In this document: positions 16,218-24,070 of the stretch, one piece after another
How the letters are laid out: the number at the start of each line of letters is the position of its first letter
How positions within the stretch are numbered: the stretch's first letter is position 1
Made by a program: the position numbers and the translations under genes
Source of the DNA: Anaerolineales bacterium
GTDB taxonomy: Bacteria > Chloroflexota > Anaerolineae > Anaerolineales > UBA11579
NCBI GenBank assembly: GCA_026129255.1
Contig: JAHCIJ010000001.1
Span: 372,001-436,000, forward strand
Direction of reading: 5' to 3'
DNA: 64,000 nucleotides
The notes under the pieces: generated by a model
Told to the model about the DNA's origin: nothing
What the model saw: the letters and a program-made list of their open reading frames with translations, nothing else
Database searches by the model: none

Positions 16218-16964
16218 CTAGAAAAATGAAAATATCATCATTGAGACGCTCAGGTATATCAACCAGATGGGTGTTATTCGGTCTTTTAGATACTGAAGGA
16301 GGTACAACGCAAGCAGAAAGCAAAGACCAGAACCAACATAGAGAAAAGCATTGGATGCAATGTTGCGAAGTACTAAGGACACAAAGATGATTAAAGTAAT
16401 AGACAGGACTTTGTGGCGATACCAGAACTTGCTCCAAAAAAGGTATAGGTTTCGTATAAATCTATCCGGTATCCTGTCGGCATAGACTGCTGCTTGTGAA
16501 TAATTGCTTGAAAATATCTCAATCTGGGCGAGGAGCATGTTTAGCCAATGTGCTTCAGGATAGTCTTCCATCGTTTCAAGCAATAAATTTCTGGCTTGTA
16601 CATAATCTCTTTTTTGTAGGAAATTCTCAGCCTTTCCTATTCTGGTGAAACCTGCTTTAGGAAATGTGGTGAGGATCCCATCGGAAAGAATTTCTACACT
16701 TTTTGAGTTAGTTAAAACCTTAGTATTGGTTTGAATAAGTAGCTCAGCCTCCATGGCCTCAAGAGCAGTCTCATTGCATAGAGACCTTCTCTCCTGTAGG
16801 ATGTTTGTGGATTTAGAATAACGCCTTTGTAGTGCACTAATAAGCGCAACTATGGCCAAGTTAGTACAGATTTCTTCTTTGGTGGCAAGTTCTTCGACTT
16901 CGCCAAGCCCTTTGCCAGGGAACTTTGTGAAGAGAATCGAGTAAGTGTATTTCATATTTTTCAT
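16218..16964 (-). CDS. TPR-like protein with C-terminal membrane helices
   Basis: 248 residues. The N-terminal half is soluble; about residues 112-170 look like a TPR pair (AENFLQKRDYVQARNLLLE, then ANYxQAAxYAD-like SNYSQAAVYADRI). Three hydrophobic helices follow in the last 75 residues (LSITLIIFVSLVL onward). The start is 5 nt after the stop of the preceding small frame, a tight coupling. Very AT-rich for this genome. No catalytic motif; possibly a membrane-anchored protein-binding protein. Confidence 0.6.
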   Translation of the reverse strand: MKNMKYTYSILFTKFPGKGLGEVEELATKEEICTNLAIVALISALQRRYSKSTNILQERRSLCNETALEAMEAELLIQTNTKVLTNSKSVEILSDGILTTFPKAGFTRIGKAENFLQKRDYVQARNLLLETMEDYPEAHWLNMLLAQIEIFSSNYSQAAVYADRIPDRFIRNLYLFWSKFWYRHKVLSITLIIFVSLVLRNIASNAFLYVGSGLCFLLALYLLQYLKDRITPIWLIYLSVSMMIFSFF

Positions 16965-16969
16965 TTCGT

Positions 16970-17203
16970 TCAGAAACCTAATCCAAGTGCTGTTCTTGCG
17001 GCTTCAAGAAGTTTATACAGACCTGCGATGGCTGCCGGAACCAATGGGCCAAGGAAATAAATCGCCAATCCAACTATTGCTGCCGCGAAACAGGGCCGCG
17101 AACATTGGCAAAGTACTTGATGTCCTTTCGCTTCCCTTGATTTACTCGTCTTTTTTAGACACGGAATCCATTTGGCTTCTTTGGAGCGCTCTATAGCGCA
17201 CAA
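16970..17203 (-). CDS. Possible small membrane protein, start uncertain
   Basis: Open frame of up to 77 codons whose C-terminal 40 residues form one hydrophobic helix (AAAIVGLAIYFLGPLVPAAI) and an amphipathic helix ending in TALGLGF. No ATG is available; the only start by the usual rules is a TTG at 17203, inside the preceding 42-codon gene. An AAAGGA follows that gene's stop but no start codon in this frame lies at a good distance. It could be real with an unusual start, or a remnant. Confidence 0.35.
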   Translation of the reverse strand: MCAIERSKEAKWIPCLKKTSKSREAKGHQVLCQCSRPCFAAAIVGLAIYFLGPLVPAAIAGLYKLLEAARTALGLGF

Positions 17204-17270
17204 ACATGCGTCCCAACCAGGCTCCGATAGTCCCTATTATTGCGACTACTATGAAATCTTGGACGGTCAT
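17142..17270 (-). CDS. 42-residue single-pass membrane protein
   Basis: Begins with ATG 17270, preceded by AGGAAG at 6 nt, and starts 10 nt after the stop of the gene at 17281. One N-terminal hydrophobic helix (FIVVAIIGTIGAWLGRMFV), then a basic and finally acidic tail ending in SVSKKDE. The good ribosome binding site and operon spacing support it despite its length. Function unknown. Confidence 0.55.
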   Translation of the reverse strand: MTVQDFIVVAIIGTIGAWLGRMFVRYRALQRSQMDSVSKKDE

Positions 17271-17280
17271 AACTCGCTTC

Positions 17281-17856
17281 CTATGAAATTTGCCGCTTCT
17301 CGGCCCACAAAGGGAATGCTTGTAAATGCGCCACAATGTATGACAATGAAATGAGGAAGAAGCCTGCTGCCAAGTCCCAGCTCCCGTTGCCCTCGGCTAT
17401 AGCTTTGCCAACCCAGTATCCATTTGCTCCGAAAATGCCAGACAACAATATGAAGAGCTTTAGGAATTTGTTTCGAGGGTGAAACAACTCATCTTGGATC
17501 TCCCGAGAAAGGTTAAAGCTAATTGCGGGTAGCGCAAAGATGAATAAATAGATAATGAAAGCCGTTACTATGGCTGGAAGACCTCCGTCCCAAGAACTTA
17601 TCAAATACCTGGCACCCCCATTGAAAATTATGAAACCGAGCAAGAAGGCATAAAGTAGCTTTGTGGTGAAGGACTGTGTATATTCACCAAGCATCCAAGT
17701 GCATAAAAGCAGTAGTGCTAGAGTTATGTGGAAGTAAATGATGTGGGGAGAAAGAACTGGGGCCCATAGTAGTACAAGCGCAAAGAGAGCTCGCGCTGCA
17801 GATCCTTGCATCATGTAAATGATTGCCTCACGGTTTATGCGCTTTTTCAATAGCAC
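17281..17856 (-). CDS. Polytopic membrane protein coupled to the LysM giant
   Basis: 191 residues from a GTG that shares one base with the stop of the large LysM protein gene (TAGTG). Five to six hydrophobic helices, with a basic N-terminus (LLKKRINRE) and a polar loop FNLSREIQDELFHPRNKF. No recognised family. AT-rich. Because it is the first gene after the large exported protein and is translationally coupled to it, an immunity or membrane-partner role can be proposed; nothing in the sequence proves this. Confidence 0.65.
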   Translation of the reverse strand: MLLKKRINREAIIYMMQGSAARALFALVLLWAPVLSPHIIYFHITLALLLLCTWMLGEYTQSFTTKLLYAFLLGFIIFNGGARYLISSWDGGLPAIVTAFIIYLFIFALPAISFNLSREIQDELFHPRNKFLKLFILLSGIFGANGYWVGKAIAEGNGSWDLAAGFFLISLSYIVAHLQAFPLWAEKRQIS

Positions 17857-20800
17857 TAATCATCCTTTTTTAGCAGTTCAAACCCAGCGTCTTTGACAGC
17901 ATCAACAATAGGGGCAGTTATACCTGCGATTGCAAAACCTAGTCCCAAGGCTAGCAAGCCAGATGCCCATAGTGGAGCACTTGCACCAAGGATTAGACCG
18001 GCGAGCAAGGCGGCGCCGACGCCGACAGCTATAGAAGCAAGAAAATCGACGGTGGTTGACAACGCGAATTCGTAGCTTTTCCAGCCGTATTCACTGTGCT
18101 CGCCAGTTGTGAAGTCCACGTAATTTGTTCCTACTGCGATTAATGTGTCAAGCCATAAGCCAGTCTTGACCGAATGCAATAGTCCGCTTTGAGTTACTTG
18201 TACTCTGTTTGGAAGACTGTAGCGTGTTCCAGAAATTCCCATGGCTTGGCGAAAATCTATTCGCCTTCCAAGTGACAAGCCCGGTGCACTCACTGAGAAG
18301 TAAGTACGGTTTGGAAAGTTTGGGTTCTGCGGAAGCGTTGTGAACTGGATTTGACTCATTTGCCCTGCTGCGTATATTCCTTGACCAACCCGCACAAGAT
18401 CTGGCCATGAGAACGGCGGCTCCGGGAATGGAGGATGATCGATAAAGGCTTCTCCTCTGCCGAGAGCATCCGCCAGCCCCTGATACCTTTGCGCCGTAGC
18501 CTCCCAGCCGCGCTCTCGGTTCTTGCGATCCTCTATATCCTGTAGCCAGGCTTTGCCTACATGCGTCATCCATAGGTTGTACAGCCCTTCTGGGTTGTTC
18601 AACATTGCCAGCGCCTGGTCGATCGGCAGATGCGGGAACATGGCCAGCAGCTCGGCATCGGTAATATCACGTGCCTGCAGGTCGATCAGACCTTTGCGCA
18701 GGGCGGCCATGTCCTCTTGTTTTTGTTGCAGCGCCACTTGCGAGTACACATTCTCACGCCACAGCCATTCTATAGTGGCCGCTGTGAGCTGGCCGGTGTT
18801 GGCTGCATAAATGGCGTTGGCGAGATCCACATGCGGGAAGGCGGCCAAGAAGCCTTCAGGGGTCAATGTTCCATCCGCCAGCATACGCAGGGCCAGCTCC
18901 AACCCGGCTGGGCCATCAGGGAAGTTGGGATGTAGTGCCGGGCTTTGTGGCCCGCCCTTGGCCAGGCGTGGCTCCTCGTCTTCTTCCGCAGCCTTGCGCA
19001 GCGCCTCCTGCGTCAGCGTGAATTTCACCACTTTGTCCCATATGTCTGGGTCAAAATTGGGGTGCGTGGCTTCGGTCCCCGTCACTGTGGGCAAGGCGAT
19101 CACCTGCCCAGGCTGCAGCATGAGATTGTCGCTGCCTTTGGGCACATTGGCATCGATCAGTTGGCCCGCCATGCGCTGGTTGCCATAGATCTTCTCGGCA
19201 ATGCTGAACCAGTTGTCGCCCGCTTGCACGGTGTAGCCGCCGCCGCCCACTTGGGTGTCCTTGGCCGCTTGGCGCGCTTGCTCGTTGAGCTGTGCGCCGG
19301 TAACGGTGTAGGAGCCGCTGGCGAGGAGCGCGTTGTGCGTGATGATGCGCGCCTCCTCCACAGAAATGTTCGGCCTTGCCCCGGCCGCCTTGACCTGTGC
19401 CAACACGTCTTCGTCTGAAAGGTGCGCGGCCATCAGGTTGTCGGGATGGATCTTGAATGGGTCGGGCTCGTTGCGGCGGCGTTCTTCTTCCTCGCGCTTC
19501 TCTTTCTCCGCCATGGCGATCGCCGTAGCGGCTGCCGCCAGCGTCAGCGCCGCCGGTCCCCACACTGCCGCATTGGCCGGGGTGGCTTGTTGCAACTGCT
19601 GCACAAAAGCAGGCTGGGGCTGCAGCTCGGTGATCACGGTCACCGAAGGTTGCACATCGGCAAAGCTTGCCGCGGGCGGCGGGCTGCCCGGCTCACCCGA
19701 GGGCACAAAGGATTGCAGCGTGCCCGCTTGTGCCCCATCTTGTGTGCTGAAGCCAGCCGCGTCAGGATCCGGAATGCGGATGCACGCGCCGCGGCTGGAA
19801 GAATTGCCAGACGCGTCTTCAACGTACACCTGCAGGCTGTAGTCGCCCACGGGGGCTATGCTGCCGTCGCTAAATGTGCGGTTCCATGTCCAGCCCTGTG
19901 GTGGGGCAGGGAAGATTTCGGTCAGGCTCTGGCTGCCATTGCTCACCGTCAGGCTCACCAGGCTGATCGGTGCTGTACCCGGCCCAGCATTCAGATCCAG
20001 CGCCTGCCAGATCGGCCAGCAACCTGAAGAGAGGTTGATATAAGGCACCGCATTATCCACCTGCACGCTCACTTGCGCTGGCGCGCTGTAGTGCCCGGCC
20101 TGGTCTTCTGCGTATACCTGTATCGTGTAGTGGCCATTGGGCACTTCGGTACTGTCCCAATGCAGCTGCCATGCGCCGCCAGAAGTAGCGACACTTTGAT
20201 TCAGTGATCCGTTGAGCGAGAAATGCACGGCTACCACACCGCTGGTAGCGTCGCTTGCCGCCCCCGCCACCATGGCGGCCCCGCGCGCCGGCGCGTCATA
20301 AGCATCCAGGCTGAGCGTGGGCGGGGCCGTATCGCGGCCCAAGGCTTGTGCCGCCGTGTAGCTCTCCTGCCCGGCCTCATCTATCGCACGGAAGACCACG
20401 CTGTACGCGCCATCGCTGCTGATCGTAGCGCTGGTATTCTGCCAGCCGCCGCCATTCACTTGCACTTCCTGGGCGGCCAGCCCGCTGGTGGCGTCCGCGC
20501 CCACCGCCGTCAGCGTGATGTCGCCAACGTACCAGCCGCCGTTGCCTTGTCCGCCGCTGACCAGGCCAACAATAACCGGCAGGTCGTTATCGATTTTGAG
20601 GGTGCTGCTACCCATGCGGGAACTGTCGCCATAGCTGGAGAGCGCCCAGTAGTTGGCATTGGCTGAGCCGGGGTTGCCCGCAACACTGCAACTCGTGCCG
20701 GGGCAGAAGAACGTATTCCCGTCCAGATTGCCTTCAATACCCAGGATGCTATAGCCACCCAGTGGCTCATTGGCGCCGAGTGCTATGCTGCCGCTGCCAA

Positions 20801-21236
20801 TGCACCAGCCGTTGGTGCCGTTTTGGGCGCACTGCACCGTGCCCGAGACGGTAGCCTCGGGGTGATAGTGTGTTTCAGTCCGCGTGGTTTCAATTATGGA
20901 GAAGCCCGGCGTGCAGTGAGAATTCACGGCTTCCCATCCGCAAATATCCCGTTGGCGATCTGTGCCTGGATGCTCGTTGCATGAGTGTCTGATGTAACAG
21001 ACTTGCCCACTTGGCCCAGTGAGCAGCCACTCATCCTTATCCGTGTCTCGGACAGTTTCAGACTCAGTAACCGTCACAGAGTAGCCGCGGTCCGGCCCCA
21101 GGTAGGCGGCCAGAGCAGGGATGGCTACGCCAAACGCAAATATGCCTACCAGCACGAGCGCTGGCCAGCGCATGCTTCCCCGTCTTTTGCTTAAATCGAG
21201 CTTGGGATTACGTACACTCCCCCTCATGGGTTCCAT
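17856..21236 (-). CDS. Large exported protein with Ig-like repeats, LysM domain and hydrophobic C-terminus
   Basis: 1126 residues from ATG 21236; ATGs at 21227 and 21173 are alternatives, the last directly preceding the signal-like helix WPALVLVGIFAFGVAIPALA. Domains by eye: N-terminal signal or anchor helix; a strand-rich part to about 240; three Ig-like segments (about 240-480, with VVFRAIDEAGQES, IQVYAEDQAGHYS, LQVYVEDASGNSS); an Ala-rich helix and charged EKEKREEEERRR near 560-590; a LysM domain (about 668-715, YTVQAGDNWFSIAEKIYGN ... LQPGQVIALP); a helical middle; and a final 70 residues with a glycine/alanine-rich hydrophobic hairpin ending GFELLKKDD. The last part is AT-richer than the centre. 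It probably acts at the cell wall; a toxin-like role is only a hypothesis. Confidence 0.8.
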   Translation of the reverse strand: MEPMRGSVRNPKLDLSKRRGSMRWPALVLVGIFAFGVAIPALAAYLGPDRGYSVTVTESETVRDTDKDEWLLTGPSGQVCYIRHSCNEHPGTDRQRDICGWEAVNSHCTPGFSIIETTRTETHYHPEATVSGTVQCAQNGTNGWCIGSGSIALGANEPLGGYSILGIEGNLDGNTFFCPGTSCSVAGNPGSANANYWALSSYGDSSRMGSSTLKIDNDLPVIVGLVSGGQGNGGWYVGDITLTAVGADATSGLAAQEVQVNGGGWQNTSATISSDGAYSVVFRAIDEAGQESYTAAQALGRDTAPPTLSLDAYDAPARGAAMVAGAASDATSGVVAVHFSLNGSLNQSVATSGGAWQLHWDSTEVPNGHYTIQVYAEDQAGHYSAPAQVSVQVDNAVPYINLSSGCWPIWQALDLNAGPGTAPISLVSLTVSNGSQSLTEIFPAPPQGWTWNRTFSDGSIAPVGDYSLQVYVEDASGNSSSRGACIRIPDPDAAGFSTQDGAQAGTLQSFVPSGEPGSPPPAASFADVQPSVTVITELQPQPAFVQQLQQATPANAAVWGPAALTLAAAATAIAMAEKEKREEEERRRNEPDPFKIHPDNLMAAHLSDEDVLAQVKAAGARPNISVEEARIITHNALLASGSYTVTGAQLNEQARQAAKDTQVGGGGYTVQAGDNWFSIAEKIYGNQRMAGQLIDANVPKGSDNLMLQPGQVIALPTVTGTEATHPNFDPDIWDKVVKFTLTQEALRKAAEEDEEPRLAKGGPQSPALHPNFPDGPAGLELALRMLADGTLTPEGFLAAFPHVDLANAIYAANTGQLTAATIEWLWRENVYSQVALQQKQEDMAALRKGLIDLQARDITDAELLAMFPHLPIDQALAMLNNPEGLYNLWMTHVGKAWLQDIEDRKNRERGWEATAQRYQGLADALGRGEAFIDHPPFPEPPFSWPDLVRVGQGIYAAGQMSQIQFTTLPQNPNFPNRTYFSVSAPGLSLGRRIDFRQAMGISGTRYSLPNRVQVTQSGLLHSVKTGLWLDTLIAVGTNYVDFTTGEHSEYGWKSYEFALSTTVDFLASIAVGVGAALLAGLILGASAPLWASGLLALGLGFAIAGITAPIVDAVKDAGFELLKKDD

Positions 21237-21293
21237 GATAACAAAGGATCGCGCTACAGCAACTTGCAACTTCGTTAGCACAGCGCGCGGCAC

Positions 21294-21327
21294 AAAAAAA
21301 GCCCCGCTGCATTGCAGCGGGGCTTTT
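21294..21327 (-). terminator. Intrinsic terminator of hppA
   Basis: A 10-bp stem (GCCCCGCTGC at 21301-21310 with GCAGCGGGGC at 21314-21323) flanked by A and T runs. On the minus strand it reads stem then at least six T, 30 nt after the hppA stop. Confidence 0.9.
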
Positions 21328-21355
21328 GGTTTGCTTCTTGTGAGCTGTGCGCGCC

Positions 21356-23707
21356 TTAGCGGCGGGCAGCCGCCTTCTTGGGCTTAGTGCCCACGGAGCC
21401 GGTGCTCTTGCTGGAGAGGATCGACCAGGCCAGCAGCGCAACCATCACACCTGCAGCGGCCCACTCGGCGGGGCCGAGCTTGTCGATCTGCACCACAACT
21501 GGCGCAATGATCACCGAGACCAGGTTCACCACCTTGATCATCGGGTTGAGGGCCGGGCCGGCGGTGTCCTTCAGCGGGTCACCCACGGTGTCGCCCACCA
21601 CGCTAGCCTTGTGGCGCTCAGAGCCCTTGCCCAGGTTCTTCTTGGGGGTCTTGGGCTCATCTTCGATCAGCTTCTTGGCATTGTCCCAGGCGCCACCAGC
21701 GTTGTTCATGAACACCGCTAGCAACTGACCGGAGAGGATGATGCCGGCCAGGAAGCCGCCCAGCGCGTTCACGCCCAGCAGCAAGCCCACCAGGATGGGG
21801 GTCACCACGGCCAACACGGCCAGAGGCACCAGTTCCTTCTGAGCGGCGCCGGTGGAGATGTTGACGGCCTGCTTGTAGTCAGGCTTGACCTTGCCCTTGA
21901 GCACGCCACGCGCAAACTGGCGGCGGCACTCTTCCACGATGAGGGCGGCAGCACGGCTGACGGCCTGAATGGCGTAGGAGGAGAACAGCCAGGGCAGCGC
22001 GCCACCGATGAGCATACCCACGAACACCTGGGGCACATCGATGCGAATACCGATGGACTGGATCTGCTGGGCCAGCGGCACGCCAGCGGCGGCCTGGGCA
22101 CGGCTTACATCCACCAGGTAGGAGCCAAACAGGGCCACAGCGGCGATCACGGCGGAGCCGATGGCGACACCCTTGGTGATGGCCTTGGTGGTGTTGCCCA
22201 CCGCATCCAGGTCAGCCATGATGCGCTGAGCCTTCTTGGTGGTGGCGTCAGACTTGCCGCTCCACGACATCTCACCGATGCCGTTGGCGTTGTCAGCAAT
22301 GGGGCCGAAGGAGTCCATCGCTACGTTGTTGCCCGTCAGGGTCAGCATACCGATACCGGTCATGGCGACGCCGTAGAGGATGTAGGTGATGGTCTCCGCG
22401 GCCGTGTTGCCAATGCCGCCGAAGAGCAGGATGGAGCTGAAGATGGTGGCGGCGATGACTACCGCAGCCCACACGGAGGACTCGTAGCCCACAGACAGAC
22501 CCTGAAGGATCAGGGTGGCCGGGCCGGTGTCCGCCGCTTTCTTGATCTCGTCAACCGGTTTCTGGTGCGTGCCGGTGAAGTACTCGGTCATGCGGTCGAT
22601 CAGGATGGCGAGCAGCACACCGATGCCGACGGCAGCGGGCGTGAGCCACCAGGCGCCGGGCAGGCCAGCATCCTTCAGGTAGAAGAAGGCGGCGGAGAAG
22701 AACAGCACCACCGAGATGACGGCAGAGGACAGGAAGCCACTAAAGATGGCGCTCATGGCCTTGGCGGCGTTGCCTTCTTTGCCAGCCTTCACGGCGTAGG
22801 TGCCGATGATGGAGGACAGCACACCGATGCCGCGCACGATCAGCGGGTAGATCAGCCATTCAATGTGACCGGTCAGGGCGTGGAGAGCCACACCCAGGAT
22901 CAGGCCAGAGACGATGGTGACCTCGTAGGACTCGAAGATGTCTGCGGCCATACCGGCGCAGTCACCTACGTTGTCACCCACCAGGTCGGCCACCACGGCC
23001 GGGTTGCGCGGGTCATCCTCAGGGATGTCATTCTCGACCTTGCCCACCAGGTCAGCGCCAACGTCGGCCGCCTTGGTGAAGATGCCGCCGCCCACGCGCA
23101 TGAACAGCGCCAGCAGCGTACCGCCGAAGCCGAAGCCCAGCAGGGCATCCGGCGCAGCGATGCCGAAGATGATGAAGATGATCGTGCCGCCCAGCAGGCC
23201 GAGGCCGTCGGTCAGCATGCCGGTGATGGTGCCGGCGCGGTAGGCGATCTTGAGCGCGCCACCAAAGGAGTTGCGCGCCTCAGAGGCCACACGCACATTG
23301 GCGTTCACCGCCATGCGCATACCGATCTGGCCCACCAGCAGGGAGAACACCGCACCCATCACAAAGCCCACAGCGCGGCCAATGCCGACTACGTTGCGGA
23401 TCTGTTCCGGGTTGAGGGTGTGGAAGCGCTCGATGGCTTCCGGGGTGGGGGGCACGATGGTGACCGAGAAGTACATGGCCGCGGTCAATACCACGATCAG
23501 CGGGACGATCGTGCGCAGTTGGCGGCCCAGGTAGGCGTTGGCGCCGTCACGGATAGCTCCCCAGACTTCCTGCATCTTGGGGGTACCGGCGTCAGCCGCC
23601 ATCACTTCCTTGCGCAGCCAGAGTGCATACACCAGGCCGAGGATGGCAATGCCAAACACGGCCCAAATGGCTCCGATCTCAAAACTGGTCAAACCTAACT
23701 CATACAT
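21356..23707 (-). CDS. hppA: Membrane proton-pumping pyrophosphatase
   Basis: 783 residues with about 16 membrane helices. CAGGAG lies 8 nt before the ATG. The pyrophosphate/Mg site is clear: DVGADLVGKVENDIPEDDP, then NPAVVADLVGDNVGDCAGMAADIFESYE, and near the C-terminus GDTVGDPLKDTAGPALNPM. The segment GNTTKAITKG carries Lys where potassium-dependent enzymes have Ala, so it should be the potassium-independent H+-pumping type (known family rule). It couples PPi hydrolysis to proton export across the cytoplasmic membrane. The C-terminus has a basic tail KPKKAAARR. Has its own promoter and a structured leader, and is divergent from rpoD. Confidence 0.97.
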   Translation of the reverse strand: MYELGLTSFEIGAIWAVFGIAILGLVYALWLRKEVMAADAGTPKMQEVWGAIRDGANAYLGRQLRTIVPLIVVLTAAMYFSVTIVPPTPEAIERFHTLNPEQIRNVVGIGRAVGFVMGAVFSLLVGQIGMRMAVNANVRVASEARNSFGGALKIAYRAGTITGMLTDGLGLLGGTIIFIIFGIAAPDALLGFGFGGTLLALFMRVGGGIFTKAADVGADLVGKVENDIPEDDPRNPAVVADLVGDNVGDCAGMAADIFESYEVTIVSGLILGVALHALTGHIEWLIYPLIVRGIGVLSSIIGTYAVKAGKEGNAAKAMSAIFSGFLSSAVISVVLFFSAAFFYLKDAGLPGAWWLTPAAVGIGVLLAILIDRMTEYFTGTHQKPVDEIKKAADTGPATLILQGLSVGYESSVWAAVVIAATIFSSILLFGGIGNTAAETITYILYGVAMTGIGMLTLTGNNVAMDSFGPIADNANGIGEMSWSGKSDATTKKAQRIMADLDAVGNTTKAITKGVAIGSAVIAAVALFGSYLVDVSRAQAAAGVPLAQQIQSIGIRIDVPQVFVGMLIGGALPWLFSSYAIQAVSRAAALIVEECRRQFARGVLKGKVKPDYKQAVNISTGAAQKELVPLAVLAVVTPILVGLLLGVNALGGFLAGIILSGQLLAVFMNNAGGAWDNAKKLIEDEPKTPKKNLGKGSERHKASVVGDTVGDPLKDTAGPALNPMIKVVNLVSVIIAPVVVQIDKLGPAEWAAAGVMVALLAWSILSSKSTGSVGTKPKKAAARR

Positions 23708-23782
23708 GCAAAAAACTCCTGAAAAAGATTAGTGGCACAAGGCTGTTTTCCATAAAAGCTATGGAGAGCGGCCAATGGGCTC

Positions 23783-23817
23783 AAAAAGTGCCGGCACTAG
23801 TGGCTTACCGGCACTTT
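23783..23817 (-). promoter_or_regulatory. Terminator-like hairpin in the hppA leader
   Basis: Stem of 10 bp (AAAGTGCCGG at 23785-23794 with CCGGCACTTT at 23808-23817), 13-nt loop, followed on the minus strand by five T. It lies between the hppA promoter and the ATG, about 75 nt before the start, so it could act as an attenuator or a leader stability element. Confidence 0.55.
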
Positions 23818-23837
23818 CCTTATAAACGCGACAAAAA

Positions 23838-23866
23838 ATTGTAATTGGGCTGCTGCGCCCTGTCAA
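23838..23866 (-). promoter_or_regulatory. hppA promoter
   Basis: Minus-strand TTGACA (23866-23861), a 17-nt spacer and TACAAT (23843-23838): a near-consensus housekeeping promoter. It predicts an untranslated leader of about 125 nt for hppA. Confidence 0.75.
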
Positions 23867-23937
23867 GAATGCGGGTTGGGCCGTGCAGCGCTCGCTTTGC
23901 CATTTCGGGCCAAATTCTCTCATTTTTGATTTACTTG

Positions 23938-23967
23938 TTGACTCCTCACTTTGATTCACTGTATAGT
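23938..23967 (+). promoter_or_regulatory. rpoD promoter
   Basis: TTGACT at 23938-23943, 18-nt spacer, TATAGT at 23962-23967. It lies about 100 nt before the chosen start of the sigma factor gene and 70 nt from the hppA -35 box. The leader includes a CAGCAACAGCACCCGTTGCTG-type inverted repeat around 23998-24019. Confidence 0.65.
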
Positions 23968-24070
23968 TTCTGTCCACTAGGAAGTGTAAAAACGCCCAGC
24001 AACAGCACCCGTTGCTGGCTTTTTATGCCCCGCCCCAGTGAGGTCTGCAACCCGAAAAGAGCGTCCCGTA

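Noticed and set aside
14340-17860. Genomic island bounded by an integrase or att sites
   Set aside because: AT-richer genes are present, but I see no integrase, transposase, tRNA or flanking direct repeats.
22565-23698. 377-codon open frame on the plus strand opposite hppA
   Set aside because: His/Asp/Gly-rich antisense shadow of a conserved membrane protein.
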